Positions 18,401-27,125 of a DNA stretch of 36,988 nucleotides are shown piece by piece. The stretch comes from an uncultured Mycoplasmatota bacterium. GTDB taxonomy: Bacteria; Bacillota_I; Bacilli_A; RF39; UBA660. The DNA is taken from assembly GCA_947569245.1 (NCBI GenBank), contig CANORV010000009.1, positions 1-36,988 of the forward strand, in the 5' to 3' direction. The position numbers were made by a program, and so were the translations under genes. Under the pieces are notes generated by a model. That model did not search any database, was not told the origin of the DNA, and was given only the letters and a program-made list of their open reading frames with translations. The first letter of the stretch is position 1. Every line of letters starts with the position of its first letter.

Positions 18401-19141
18401 ATGAAAAAAAATAAGGATTTTGCAATAAAAGTATGTGATGTATCTAAAACATTTAAGTTAAAATATGATAGGCATAGTACTTTGAAAGAAAAAATAGTAT
18501 TTTGGAAAAATAATAAAACAGAATTTCATACAGTTTTAAATAATGTGAATTTGGAGATAAAAAAAGGTGAAACAATTGCTTTGATCGGTACAAATGGTAG
18601 TGGAAAAAGTACTTTGTTAAAATTAATGACAAAAATTATTTATCCAACAAGTGGTAAGATATTAACAAATGGAAAATTAACTTCTTTACTTGAACTGGGT
18701 GCTGGGTTTCATCCTGATTTTACTGGAAGAGAAAATATTTATTTTAATGCTTCAATTTTTGGATTAACTGCTGCTGAAATTGATAGTAGGGTAGAAAAAA
18801 TTATAGAATTTTCTGAATTAAGAGAGTTTATTGATAGTCCAGTTAGAACTTACTCTTCTGGAATGTATATGAGACTTGCTTTTTCTGTAGCAATTAATGT
18901 GGATGCGGAAATTCTGTTAATTGATGAAATTTTAGCAGTTGGTGATCAACATTTTCAAGATAAATGTTTTAGTAAACTTCATGAATTGAAAAATAGCAAT
19001 AAAACGATAGTTATTGTAAGTCATAGTCTTGGTGCAATAAAGCAATTGTGTGATCGAGCTATATGGATTTATGATGGTCAGGTAAGAATGGATGATGTCT
19101 GTGATAAAGTTGTCGATGAATATTTGAAAGTGTGTGGTTAA
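18401..19141 (+). CDS. Polysaccharide ABC exporter, ATP-binding subunit (Wzt/TagH/RfbB-like)
   Basis: The 246-residue ATPase has Walker A GTNGSGKST starting at residue 63, the signature YSSGMYMRL from residue 151, Walker B ILLIDEI at about 171-177 and the switch histidine H208 in VSHSLG. LLELGAGFHPDFTGRENIY between Walker A and the signature is typical of the polysaccharide/teichoic acid export subfamily. It ends soon after the nucleotide-binding domain, so it lacks the C-terminal carbohydrate-binding domain of long Wzt proteins; a capped-chain sensor would have to be elsewhere. The start follows AGGTGG inside the previous gene's end. The permease gene comes next. Confidence 0.93.
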   Translation: MKKNKDFAIKVCDVSKTFKLKYDRHSTLKEKIVFWKNNKTEFHTVLNNVNLEIKKGETIALIGTNGSGKSTLLKLMTKIIYPTSGKILTNGKLTSLLELGAGFHPDFTGRENIYFNASIFGLTAAEIDSRVEKIIEFSELREFIDSPVRTYSSGMYMRLAFSVAINVDAEILLIDEILAVGDQHFQDKCFSKLHELKNSNKTIVIVSHSLGAIKQLCDRAIWIYDGQVRMDDVCDKVVDEYLKVCG

Positions 19142-19143
19142 TT

Positions 19144-19911
19144 ATGATATATAAGTTATATGAATATAGACAATTGTTAAAAAGTAATGTAAGAAAAGAA
19201 ATTAGGGGAAAATATAAAGGTTCTTTTTTGGGTGTATTGTGGTCATTTGTTAATCCTTTATTGATGACTTTGATTTATGCAATTGTTTTTCCCTTTATAT
19301 TAAAAAATTCTCAAGAACATTATGTTACATATTTAGTAATAGGTATTTTACCTTGGAATTTTTTTACTACGGTTATTGCACAGGGAACTACAACTATTTT
19401 ATGTAATGCAGGTATTATAAAGAAAGTGTATTTTCCACGGGAAATATTACCAATTTCTGTTGCTACAAGTGGTCTTATTAATTTTATAATCTCTTTTCCT
19501 ATTATTTTAATTTTTCTTTTAGTAAGTGGAATCGGTTTTAGTTATTATATACTATTTGTACCGTTAATTATTTTGACTGAATATATATTTTTACTAGGTA
19601 TTATTTTTATTACTAGTGCCATTGAGGTTTATATAAGGGATGCTGAGTATATTATAAACTTCTTTATAAATATGCTGTTTTACGCTACTCCTGTACTTTA
19701 TTCAGCTGATTTATTTCCTAAGAAAATGTCTTGGATATTTAAATTTAATCCAATGGCAACTATCATAGAAAGTTTTAGAGACGTATTATTTTATAAATCG
19801 ATGCCACCTATTAAAATGTTGTTAATAGTATTATTTATGTGTATTGTTTTATTACTTATTGGAATTAAAATTTTTCAAAAATTAGAAAGAGGATTTGCAG
19901 AGGAAGTATAA
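19144..19911 (+). CDS. Polysaccharide ABC exporter, permease (Wzm/TagG/RfbA-like)
   Basis: The 255-residue membrane protein has about six helices and the ABC-2 family landmarks REIRGKYKGSFLGVLWSFVNPL near the start (amphipathic coupling region), FPREILP in the middle and a C-terminal basic tail. Together with the upstream ATPase it forms the exporter that moves an undecaprenyl-linked polymer across the membrane. I choose ATG 19144, just after the upstream stop; a GTG at 19132 would overlap the ATPase gene. The ribosome site is weak in either case, so translational coupling is likely. Confidence 0.92.
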   Translation: MIYKLYEYRQLLKSNVRKEIRGKYKGSFLGVLWSFVNPLLMTLIYAIVFPFILKNSQEHYVTYLVIGILPWNFFTTVIAQGTTTILCNAGIIKKVYFPREILPISVATSGLINFIISFPIILIFLLVSGIGFSYYILFVPLIILTEYIFLLGIIFITSAIEVYIRDAEYIINFFINMLFYATPVLYSADLFPKKMSWIFKFNPMATIIESFRDVLFYKSMPPIKMLLIVLFMCIVLLLIGIKIFQKLERGFAEEV

Positions 19912-19934
19912 TTGTTATTTATTGAGGTGATTAA

Positions 19935-21992
19935 ATGAGATTTTCAGAAAAGGAATTACTTAATAGAAAAAAAATCTATTATCAAAATGTTAATATTAAA
20001 TGTTTAGAAAATAAAATAATTGAGCTTCAAAATGAGATTAATAAAAGAGATATTATATTAAATTCAAAAAGTATTAAGTTACTGAATAAACTACGTGAAT
20101 TAATTTTTAAAGTTAGGGTTTTTGTTAAAAATAAATTTGGAATTAGAAAAAAGAAACAATCAATAGCAAGTTCTTATAATGTTTTTGATTATTTTCCACT
20201 TAATTTAGAAACTAAATCAAATGAGGTAATTCAGAAAATGGCTACAGATATTAAACCACTTGCATTTTATTTTTTAGATGATTATGCAAATGGAAATGAT
20301 ATATCTTGGACTAAGATAACAGATGTAAAACCCAAACATAAAAATCATTATCAGCCAAGGAGACCTTCTGTTGATTTTGGCTATTATGATTTAAGTATTT
20401 CTACATTAAGAAAACAAACATCAGTAGCAAAACAACATGGTATTTATGGTTTTTGTTATATGTATAAACTAAAAGATAAGAATCATAAAAAATTCTTAAA
20501 TAAGATGTTATCATCTAATATTGATATGCCTTATGTAATTTGTTTAGATATTTCTAATGAAAACTTAGAAAATGATAAAAATTTAAATTTATTTATAGAT
20601 GAAATTTATCCATATTTGATAGATGAGAGATATATTAAAATTAATGGTACTCCTATTTTAATGTTTAATGATACCGTTTTACTTGATGATTTTTGTAAAA
20701 TTATAACTAATATTAGAAATCTTTTAAAAAAGAAAAATATTGATGTATTAATATGGCAAGATAAAGATTTGAATGATTCAAATCAGGCAAATTTGGATTA
20801 TATAGATGGTGAATTTCAATTTTATTTTGATGAGGAGTCTGTTCTTCCAAAGGATCCATTAAATTTGTATGATTACGATTTGGTATCAAAATGTGTAAAA
20901 AAGAATTATCGTTTGCATGCTTCAATATTACCATATTATTATTCTGTTTCTTTACCTGTTGATTTTTCTTTATTACAATGTGTAAATCCTAGAATTAATT
21001 ATAATTTTAATGTCGATAATTTTTCTTTTTATGTTAATGAGGTAATTCGTCAAACGAGAGATACTCATGATGAGGGTGATAGATTTATTTTTATTAACTC
21101 ATGGAATAATTGGAAAATTGGTAATTATTTAGAACCAGATAATGATAGAGGATACAGTTATTTAAATGCATTTTCTAAAACTTTCTATGGGGTTCCATTA
21201 AATGATAATTATACTTTGATTGATAAAAATACTCCTAAATTACGAACTTTAAAAAATAAGAAAATTGCAATTCAAATACATTTATTTTATACTGATTTGA
21301 TTGAGGAAATTTGTAGTTATTTGAAAAATATTCCATATGATTTTGATTGTTATATCTCTACTGATACAAATGATAAAAAAGTCTTAATAGAAAAAGGTTT
21401 TTCTGAATTATTAAAGTGCCATAAGGTCGTTGTTGATGTTTTTGAAAATCGTGGAAGAGATATCTTACCATTTTTGTTACAAATGAAGCAGGAAATAGGT
21501 AATTATGATTATGTATGTCATATTCATACAAAAAAGACTGTAACTAATAATCATGGCAAACGATGGAGAAAATATTTATACAATAATTTATTTGGTTCTC
21601 GTGAAATAGTAGAAAGTATTTTTTATCTATTTGAACATAATCAAAATCTTGGATTAATTTTTCCGTGTATATATAGTGATGTTGTTAATGATTGTACTAT
21701 TGTTGGAAATGAAGTTTTTATGCATGACTTAGCAAACAGATTAGATATTTCGGTAGATGGAATAAAAGATGGAATGATATTTCCAGCTGGTAGTATGTTT
21801 TGGTTTAAAACTGAAGCCATACGAAAATTATTTGAAATAGGGTTAAATGAGAAGGATTTTCCAGATGAAAGTAGTCAGGTTGATGCAACATATGCTCATG
21901 CTATTGAAAGAATGTTTTGTTATATTGCAGAGCAAAATGGTTATGATTCATTGCAAATTATGGGCAAATTTGATTTAGAGGAGGATATTTAA
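19935..21992 (+). CDS. WbsX-type glycosyltransferase fused to a RgpF rhamnan-synthesis domain
   Basis: The 685-residue protein has three parts. Residues 1-70 form a coiled coil and basic stretch containing LNSKSIKLLNKLREL. Residues about 80-400 match WbsX (PF14307, GH99-like fold): KPLAFYFLDDYANGNDISWTKI, the HYQPRRPSVDFGYYDL region and FINSWNNWKIGNYLEPD. Residues about 430-685 match RgpF (PF05045): QIHLFYTDL, VDVFENRGRDILPFL, HIHTKKT, FPAGSMFWF and YAHAIERMF. RgpF works in rhamnose-glucose polysaccharide synthesis in streptococci, so this protein is the best evidence that the polymer is rhamnan-like. The start follows GAGGTGA. Confidence 0.88.
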   Translation: MRFSEKELLNRKKIYYQNVNIKCLENKIIELQNEINKRDIILNSKSIKLLNKLRELIFKVRVFVKNKFGIRKKKQSIASSYNVFDYFPLNLETKSNEVIQKMATDIKPLAFYFLDDYANGNDISWTKITDVKPKHKNHYQPRRPSVDFGYYDLSISTLRKQTSVAKQHGIYGFCYMYKLKDKNHKKFLNKMLSSNIDMPYVICLDISNENLENDKNLNLFIDEIYPYLIDERYIKINGTPILMFNDTVLLDDFCKIITNIRNLLKKKNIDVLIWQDKDLNDSNQANLDYIDGEFQFYFDEESVLPKDPLNLYDYDLVSKCVKKNYRLHASILPYYYSVSLPVDFSLLQCVNPRINYNFNVDNFSFYVNEVIRQTRDTHDEGDRFIFINSWNNWKIGNYLEPDNDRGYSYLNAFSKTFYGVPLNDNYTLIDKNTPKLRTLKNKKIAIQIHLFYTDLIEEICSYLKNIPYDFDCYISTDTNDKKVLIEKGFSELLKCHKVVVDVFENRGRDILPFLLQMKQEIGNYDYVCHIHTKKTVTNNHGKRWRKYLYNNLFGSREIVESIFYLFEHNQNLGLIFPCIYSDVVNDCTIVGNEVFMHDLANRLDISVDGIKDGMIFPAGSMFWFKTEAIRKLFEIGLNEKDFPDESSQVDATYAHAIERMFCYIAEQNGYDSLQIMGKFDLEEDI

Positions 21993-21994
21993 TT

Positions 21995-23377
21995 TTGAAA
22001 GGTAATATTTTATATATTGTACATCAATGGATTGATGTTTCTAATTATGACAGTACATCAATTGGTGGGACAACTCTTCATATTTTAGACATTGTAAATA
22101 AAATAAAAGATGAATATAATTGTTTTGTTTTATATCATGCAAATGGATTTTATAATTTAGCCGTATATCAAAATGGTTCTGCTAACTTTTTTGACTTAGG
22201 ATTTTCTGTAAAATCTAATCTGTTTGATTGTTATGATGAAGATTATGAAAAAATGTTATTAGAGTTAATTGATAAATTAAAAATTGATTTTGTACATATT
22301 CATCATTTGTTGGGGCATACTTATAATATTTTAAATGTGTTAAAGTCAAAAAAAATTAAAACAGTTATTACGTTACATGATTATTTTTTAATTTGTCCTA
22401 GGGTCAATATGTTATATAAAAATCAAGATTATTGTAATTTAACATCTATAAGTTGTTGTGAGAAGTGTTTTGATAATGAGTTTGATTTTAAGACTAGAAA
22501 CAAGATTGTTGGAGATTTATTTAATTATGCTGATACTATAATTGTACCTAATAAAACCGTTGAAAAGCTATATAAAAAAATCCATGCTGATTTTAATTAC
22601 AAATTAATTGAACATGGTAGTGATTTAGTGCAAATTAAGCCAGTTAATTTTAATAACAACAAACTGAATGTAGCCTTTGTTGGATGGCTTACATATTTAA
22701 AAGGAAGTGATATTGCTAAATTGGTTATTCAAAATTCGAATCCAAGGGAATATTCATTTCATCTATTTGGTTTGTCAGATGATCCATTTTTTAATCAAAA
22801 TACAAAAAACTATCAATATCATGGGGAGTATAAGAGAGAAAATCTAGCACATTTATTAAGAAAAAACAAAATTGATGTGGTGTGTTTATTAACTAGATGT
22901 CCAGAAAGTTATTGTTATACATTATCGGAAGTATTGAGTGCTGGTATTCCAGTAATAGGATTTGATATTGGAGCAATTGGTGAGAGAATAAAAAGGTTAA
23001 ATGTTGGATGGACTATTTCACTTAAATCTAAAGAAATAGGGGTTTTAAATAAATTATGGGAAATAAAATCCAAACCATCTATGTATCAAAAATGTTTAAA
23101 GTCTTTTAGTAAATTACAGCTTCCTACTACAGAACAGATGATTGATCAGACATTAAATGAGTATAAGACTCTTATGACTAGTAATATAATTGATAATGAA
23201 TGGAGTTTAGAAGAATTAAATAAAGTTTCATTTCCAATTACACAAATAAAAATAATTAAAAAGAAAATTAAATGTAATAATATTATATCTATTTTAAAAA
23301 GAAGAATTCCATATTCAATAAAACGTCCAGTTTATTTAGTTATTCAAAAATTAAAAAATAAGAGAGGTAAGAGATAA
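21995..23377 (+). CDS. GT4 (GT-B fold) glycosyltransferase
   Basis: The 460-residue enzyme has an N-terminal acceptor domain with the glycine-rich SIGGTTLHILD loop and a C-terminal donor domain with VAFVGWLTYLKGSDI. The E-x7-E motif (ESYCYTLSEVLSAGIPVIGFD) binds the nucleotide-sugar in retaining GT4 enzymes. Its last 60 residues are basic (RRIPYSIKRPVYLVIQKLKNKRGKR in parts), suitable for membrane contact. The start is TTG after GAGGAGG. It follows the WbsX-RgpF gene by 2 bp and is followed by the next gene after 2 bp, so it is in the middle of a tight operon. The sugar cannot be named. Confidence 0.88.
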   Translation: MKGNILYIVHQWIDVSNYDSTSIGGTTLHILDIVNKIKDEYNCFVLYHANGFYNLAVYQNGSANFFDLGFSVKSNLFDCYDEDYEKMLLELIDKLKIDFVHIHHLLGHTYNILNVLKSKKIKTVITLHDYFLICPRVNMLYKNQDYCNLTSISCCEKCFDNEFDFKTRNKIVGDLFNYADTIIVPNKTVEKLYKKIHADFNYKLIEHGSDLVQIKPVNFNNNKLNVAFVGWLTYLKGSDIAKLVIQNSNPREYSFHLFGLSDDPFFNQNTKNYQYHGEYKRENLAHLLRKNKIDVVCLLTRCPESYCYTLSEVLSAGIPVIGFDIGAIGERIKRLNVGWTISLKSKEIGVLNKLWEIKSKPSMYQKCLKSFSKLQLPTTEQMIDQTLNEYKTLMTSNIIDNEWSLEELNKVSFPITQIKIIKKKIKCNNIISILKRRIPYSIKRPVYLVIQKLKNKRGKR

Positions 23378-23379
23378 GT

Positions 23380-24504
23380 ATGAAAAAGAAACAAAAAGAA
23401 GATATAGTTGTTTACACATCTATTTGTATGAATTATTTACCAAAGGCATTAGTTCTTGGTGAATCTTTGAAAAAGCATAATCCAGATATAAAGTTTTATG
23501 TTGTATTATTAGAAAGGAGTATTCCAAAAGAAGTAACTAATGATATGTATAAAATAATAGATAAAATTATTTTAGCTAAAGATTTGGGTTATGAAGATTT
23601 TGATAAATTTATTTTTAAACATTCAATTGTTGAAGCCTCAACATCAGTTAAGGGACAAGCACTTGTTTATTTATTAGAAAATGTAGCTAATAAAGTTATG
23701 TATATTGATCCTGATATAAAGGTTTATAATAAATTTGATAAATTGAAAGATTTATTAAATAAGCATGATATTATTTTGACTCCACATCTTACAATACCAG
23801 AAATTAAAGAACAAGATATTAGAAATAATGAATTGTGTGCTTTACAACATGGAGTGTACAATTTGGGATTTGTTGCTGTTAATGGAAGAGATGAGGGAAT
23901 TAAATTTGCTAAATGGTGGAGAGATAGACTTCATTTATATTGTTATGATGATATTCCTAATGGTATTTTTACTGATCAAAGATGGGTTGATCTTGCACCA
24001 GCATATTTTGATTGTTATATATTAAAAGATTTAGGACATAATATGGCCCCATGGAATCTTTCTACACGCAAATTGTATGATGTTAATGGTAAATTATTAG
24101 TAAATAAGAAAGATGAATTAGTTTTTTTCCATTTTTCAGGTTTTGATAGTGGTGCAAATCTTTCAGTTTTTAGTAATTATATAGCTGATAAAAATGCTAT
24201 TGAATTTTCATTACGTGATGAGTATGTAGAAGATTTAAATCGTATGGAACAGGGATTATTGGGATCTTATTGTTGGTCTTATTCTTTATATGAAAGTGGA
24301 GAAAAGATAGATACATATGTTAGAATTTTGTATCGTGATAGGAAATTTTTTAATGAAATAGAAGAATCTCCGTTTTCAATGAGCAATGAATATTTTAAAA
24401 ATCTATTTGGTGTAAATGAAGTTACGAAAGTAGAGAAAACGGGAATTAAAAATACCAAAATTTATAATTTTTTAAGAAAATGTAAGCATAAAATTTTTAG
24501 ATAA
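23380..24504 (+). CDS. GT-A/GT8-like glycosyltransferase
   Basis: The 374-residue protein starts with VYTSICMNYLPKALVLGESL, the strand-helix opening of GT8-like enzymes, and carries D110-P-D112 (MYIDPDIKVY) as a DxD metal site. LQHGVYNLGFVAVN and FFHFSGFD are further marks of this group of bacterial GT8-like proteins in polysaccharide clusters. The C terminus is basic. An internal overlapping frame of 65 codons at 23828 is only a shadow. It is probably inverting or retaining on a dTDP-, UDP- or GDP-sugar that cannot be identified from sequence. Confidence 0.82.
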   Translation: MKKKQKEDIVVYTSICMNYLPKALVLGESLKKHNPDIKFYVVLLERSIPKEVTNDMYKIIDKIILAKDLGYEDFDKFIFKHSIVEASTSVKGQALVYLLENVANKVMYIDPDIKVYNKFDKLKDLLNKHDIILTPHLTIPEIKEQDIRNNELCALQHGVYNLGFVAVNGRDEGIKFAKWWRDRLHLYCYDDIPNGIFTDQRWVDLAPAYFDCYILKDLGHNMAPWNLSTRKLYDVNGKLLVNKKDELVFFHFSGFDSGANLSVFSNYIADKNAIEFSLRDEYVEDLNRMEQGLLGSYCWSYSLYESGEKIDTYVRILYRDRKFFNEIEESPFSMSNEYFKNLFGVNEVTKVEKTGIKNTKIYNFLRKCKHKIFR

Positions 24505-24567
24505 TGAAAAATTTATCTTATAAAATATAATATTTGCAAGCATAAAATGAAGGGATGGAAACTTTTT

Positions 24568-25413
24568 ATGAAAATAGCGGGTGTAGTTACTCTTTATAAT
24601 CCAGATGATGATATAATTGATAATATAAATTCTTATTTAGATGATATTGATAAACTTTATGTAATTGATAATTCTAATAATTCGAATGAGAAGAAATTAC
24701 CTACAAACAAGAAAATTGAGTATTTTCCAAATTATGAGAATTTGGGAGTTGCAAAGGCATTAAATATCGGTGCAAAATATGCTATTAAAGATAAATGTCA
24801 ATGGTTACTTACAATGGATCAAGATAGTAGATTTAAAAAAGGTGATGTAGGAAGAATGATTTCTTATATAAAAGAAAATGATTGTAGTTTGGTTGGTATA
24901 GTTACTCCTTGGCATGTTATTAATACTGTTATTGTTAAACCTAAAGAAGAAATTGATCATCCCTTTGAAGTTATGACTTCTGGAAATATTATAAATCTTG
25001 ATGCATATCAGAAAGTTAAAGGTTTTAAGGACTGGTACTTTATAGATGATATTGATATTGAATATTGTATGAATTTAAATGTTCATGGATATCATATTGA
25101 TCGTTTGAATTATATAGAACTTGCTCATGATTTAGGTGATATTAAATTAAAACATCTTTTGGGAAGAAATTTTGTTTGTAGTAATCATAACTATATTAGA
25201 AGATATTACATGGTTAGAAATACTTTTTATTTGAATCAAGAATATCATGAGAGATTTCCTGATTATTGTAATTTTTTGAAAAGAGGACTTAGAGGTCAGC
25301 TTCAAAATATTATTCTTTTTGAAAAAGATAAATATAAAAAAATTAGAAATATGATAAGAGGATATCGTGATTATAAAAACAATGTGAAGGGTGTTTATCC
25401 ATACCATAATTAG
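24568..25413 (+). CDS. GT2 rhamnosyltransferase-like enzyme
   Basis: The 281-residue GT-A protein opens with AGVVTLYNPDDDI, then LYVIDNSNNS, NLGVAKALNIGAKYA and LLTMDQDS with the DxD pair. WYFIDDIDIEYCMN matches the catalytic acidic segment of rhamnosyltransferases related to RfbN/RfbF. I choose ATG 24568 after the GAAGGGATGG ribosome region, not the ATG at 24547 which lacks one. It is the last gene of the first glycan operon, ended by the terminator at 25437-25466. Confidence 0.87.
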   Translation: MKIAGVVTLYNPDDDIIDNINSYLDDIDKLYVIDNSNNSNEKKLPTNKKIEYFPNYENLGVAKALNIGAKYAIKDKCQWLLTMDQDSRFKKGDVGRMISYIKENDCSLVGIVTPWHVINTVIVKPKEEIDHPFEVMTSGNIINLDAYQKVKGFKDWYFIDDIDIEYCMNLNVHGYHIDRLNYIELAHDLGDIKLKHLLGRNFVCSNHNYIRRYYMVRNTFYLNQEYHERFPDYCNFLKRGLRGQLQNIILFEKDKYKKIRNMIRGYRDYKNNVKGVYPYHN

Positions 25414-25436
25414 TTTTATTGATTTTATGTTGTGTA

Positions 25437-25466
25437 AAAAGACGTAAATAATTGCGTTTTTTTTTT
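25437..25466 (+). terminator. Terminator splitting the glycan locus
   Basis: An 11-bp stem (25437-25447 with 25452-25462, including G-U pairs) and a 4-nt loop run into a tract of ten T. Confidence 0.85.
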
Positions 25467-25472
25467 GTTTTC

Positions 25473-25501
25473 TTGAGGTTTTTATGATTTTCTTCTATAA
25501 T
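25473..25501 (+). promoter_or_regulatory. Promoter of the second glycan operon
   Basis: TTGAGG at 25473-25478, a 17-bp spacer and a perfect TATAAT at 25496-25501, starting 7 bp after the upstream terminator T-tract. Confidence 0.85.
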
Positions 25502-25518
25502 GTAGTTAGGTGGTATAC

Positions 25519-26652
25519 ATGAAGAAGCTTACAATCCTTTCTTTGCACTTAGGATATGGTGGAATTGAGAAATCTGTTATTAGTTTGGCTAATTTACTTA
25601 GTGATGCTTATAAAGTAAAAATTGTTTCAGTTTATAAATTGTATGATGAGCCAGCTTTTTCAATTAATTCTAAAGTAGAAATTAACTATTTAATTGAAAA
25701 CCATAAACCAAATAGGGAAGAATGGAAAAATGCAATTAGAAAAATTAAACCTATTAAATTTATTAAAGAGAGCTATGAGGCAATTGTTACTTTATTTCTT
25801 AGAAAAAGAAGAACAATTGAGGCAATTAAAAGCTTAGATAGTGATATTGTTATTTCTACTAGAGATATTTTTAGTAATTGGTTAGGTGAATATGGAAAAA
25901 AAAGTATGTTAAAAGTAGCTTGGGAACATAATCATCATCATGGTAATGAGAAATATTCTAAAAAAATTGTTAAATCTTGTAAGAAAATGGATTATTTGGT
26001 ATTAGTATCTGAGTCTTTGAGAGCATTTTATAAAAAGAAGTTAAAGTCTAGTAAATGTAAATGTGTTTACATTCCTAATATTTTAGATAATGTTCCAGAA
26101 AAATTATCTAATCTTTCAGAAGAAAGATTAGTGTCAGTAGGACGTCTTTCACGTGAGAAGGGTTATGATGATTTAATTGAAGTATTTAAACTTGTTCATG
26201 ATAAGCGTCCTTCTTGGAGACTTGATATTATTGGAGATGGTGCTCAGAAAAATTTGGTGTGTGATAAGATTTATATGTATGGTTTAAATGATTTTTGTAC
26301 AGTTCATGGATTTCAAAAGAGAGGCTACATTGATGATATTTTAAATAATAGTTCAATTTACTTAATGACATCTTTTACAGAATCATTTGGACTTGTTTTA
26401 ATAGAAGCAATGAGCCATGGTATACCGTGTGTAGCATTTAGTAGTGCAGAGGGTGCTAATGATTTGATTGAAAATGATCAAAATGGTTATTTGGTTACTA
26501 ATAGAGATAAAGAAAAAATGGCTGAGGTAATTATTAAAATGATTGATGATAAGTCTTTAAGAGTGAGACTTGGAAAAAATGCAAGAGAAGTTAGTTTGAG
26601 ATATACAAAAGATAGAGTAAAAAAAGATTGGGTTAAGTTACTAAAGAGGTGA
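25519..26652 (+). CDS. GT4 (GT-B fold) glycosyltransferase
   Basis: The 377-residue enzyme opens with LSLHLGYGGIEKSVISL (acceptor-side glycine loop) and has the donor-domain marks VGRLSREKGYDDLI and the E-x7-E motif in FTESFGLVLIEAMSHGIPCVAF. A GTG at 25510 lies inside the ribosome site TAGGTGG, so ATG 25519 is taken as the start. It is the first gene of the second operon. Its stop overlaps the start region of the PssD-like gene. Probably it adds a hexose or N-acetylhexosamine; the sugar is unknown. Confidence 0.9.
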   Translation: MKKLTILSLHLGYGGIEKSVISLANLLSDAYKVKIVSVYKLYDEPAFSINSKVEINYLIENHKPNREEWKNAIRKIKPIKFIKESYEAIVTLFLRKRRTIEAIKSLDSDIVISTRDIFSNWLGEYGKKSMLKVAWEHNHHHGNEKYSKKIVKSCKKMDYLVLVSESLRAFYKKKLKSSKCKCVYIPNILDNVPEKLSNLSEERLVSVGRLSREKGYDDLIEVFKLVHDKRPSWRLDIIGDGAQKNLVCDKIYMYGLNDFCTVHGFQKRGYIDDILNNSSIYLMTSFTESFGLVLIEAMSHGIPCVAFSSAEGANDLIENDQNGYLVTNRDKEKMAEVIIKMIDDKSLRVRLGKNAREVSLRYTKDRVKKDWVKLLKR

Positions 26653-26657
26653 GTTAT

Positions 26658-27125
26658 TTGAAAAAAGTAATGTTTATATCATCAACAGGAGGCCATTTAA
26701 CAGAATTACTTCAGTTATCTAGTATGTTTTCTAAATATGATTCATATTTGATAACTGAAAAGACAGCTAGTAATTTAAAACTTAAAACTAGATATAAAAA
26801 TGTTAATTATTTACTTTATGGAACAAAGGATCATTTATTTTCATATCCATTTAAGTTATTATTTAATTGTTTTAAAAGCTTATATCTTTATATTAAAATA
26901 AAACCTGATTTTATTATCACAACTGGAGCTCATACGGCAGGTCCTATGTGTTGTTTGGGAAAAATATTTGGAAGTAAAATAATTTATATTGAAACTTTTG
27001 CTAATATTCATACAAGAACAGTGACAGGAAGGCTAATTTATAAGTTTGCTGATTTATTTTTAGTTCAATGGGAGTCCATGTTAGAATTGTATCCAAAAGC
27101 TATTTATAAGGGGTGGGTTTTCTAA
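26658..27125 (+). CDS. PssD/Alg14-like glycosyltransferase partner
   Basis: The 155-residue protein shows the Alg14/PssD pattern: KKVMFISSTGGHLTEL, YPFKLLFNCF, PDFIITTGAHTAGPMC and IYIETFANIHTRTVTGR. Alg14-type proteins anchor the cytosolic Alg13-type catalytic partner at the membrane, and in streptococcal and rhizobial loci the pair (CpsF/G, PssD/E) adds the second sugar of a polyprenyl-linked repeat. I place the start at TTG 26658 after GAGGTGAG. Its stop codon overlaps the ATG of the PssE-like partner (TAATG), so the pair is translationally coupled. Confidence 0.9.
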   Translation: MKKVMFISSTGGHLTELLQLSSMFSKYDSYLITEKTASNLKLKTRYKNVNYLLYGTKDHLFSYPFKLLFNCFKSLYLYIKIKPDFIITTGAHTAGPMCCLGKIFGSKIIYIETFANIHTRTVTGRLIYKFADLFLVQWESMLELYPKAIYKGWVF

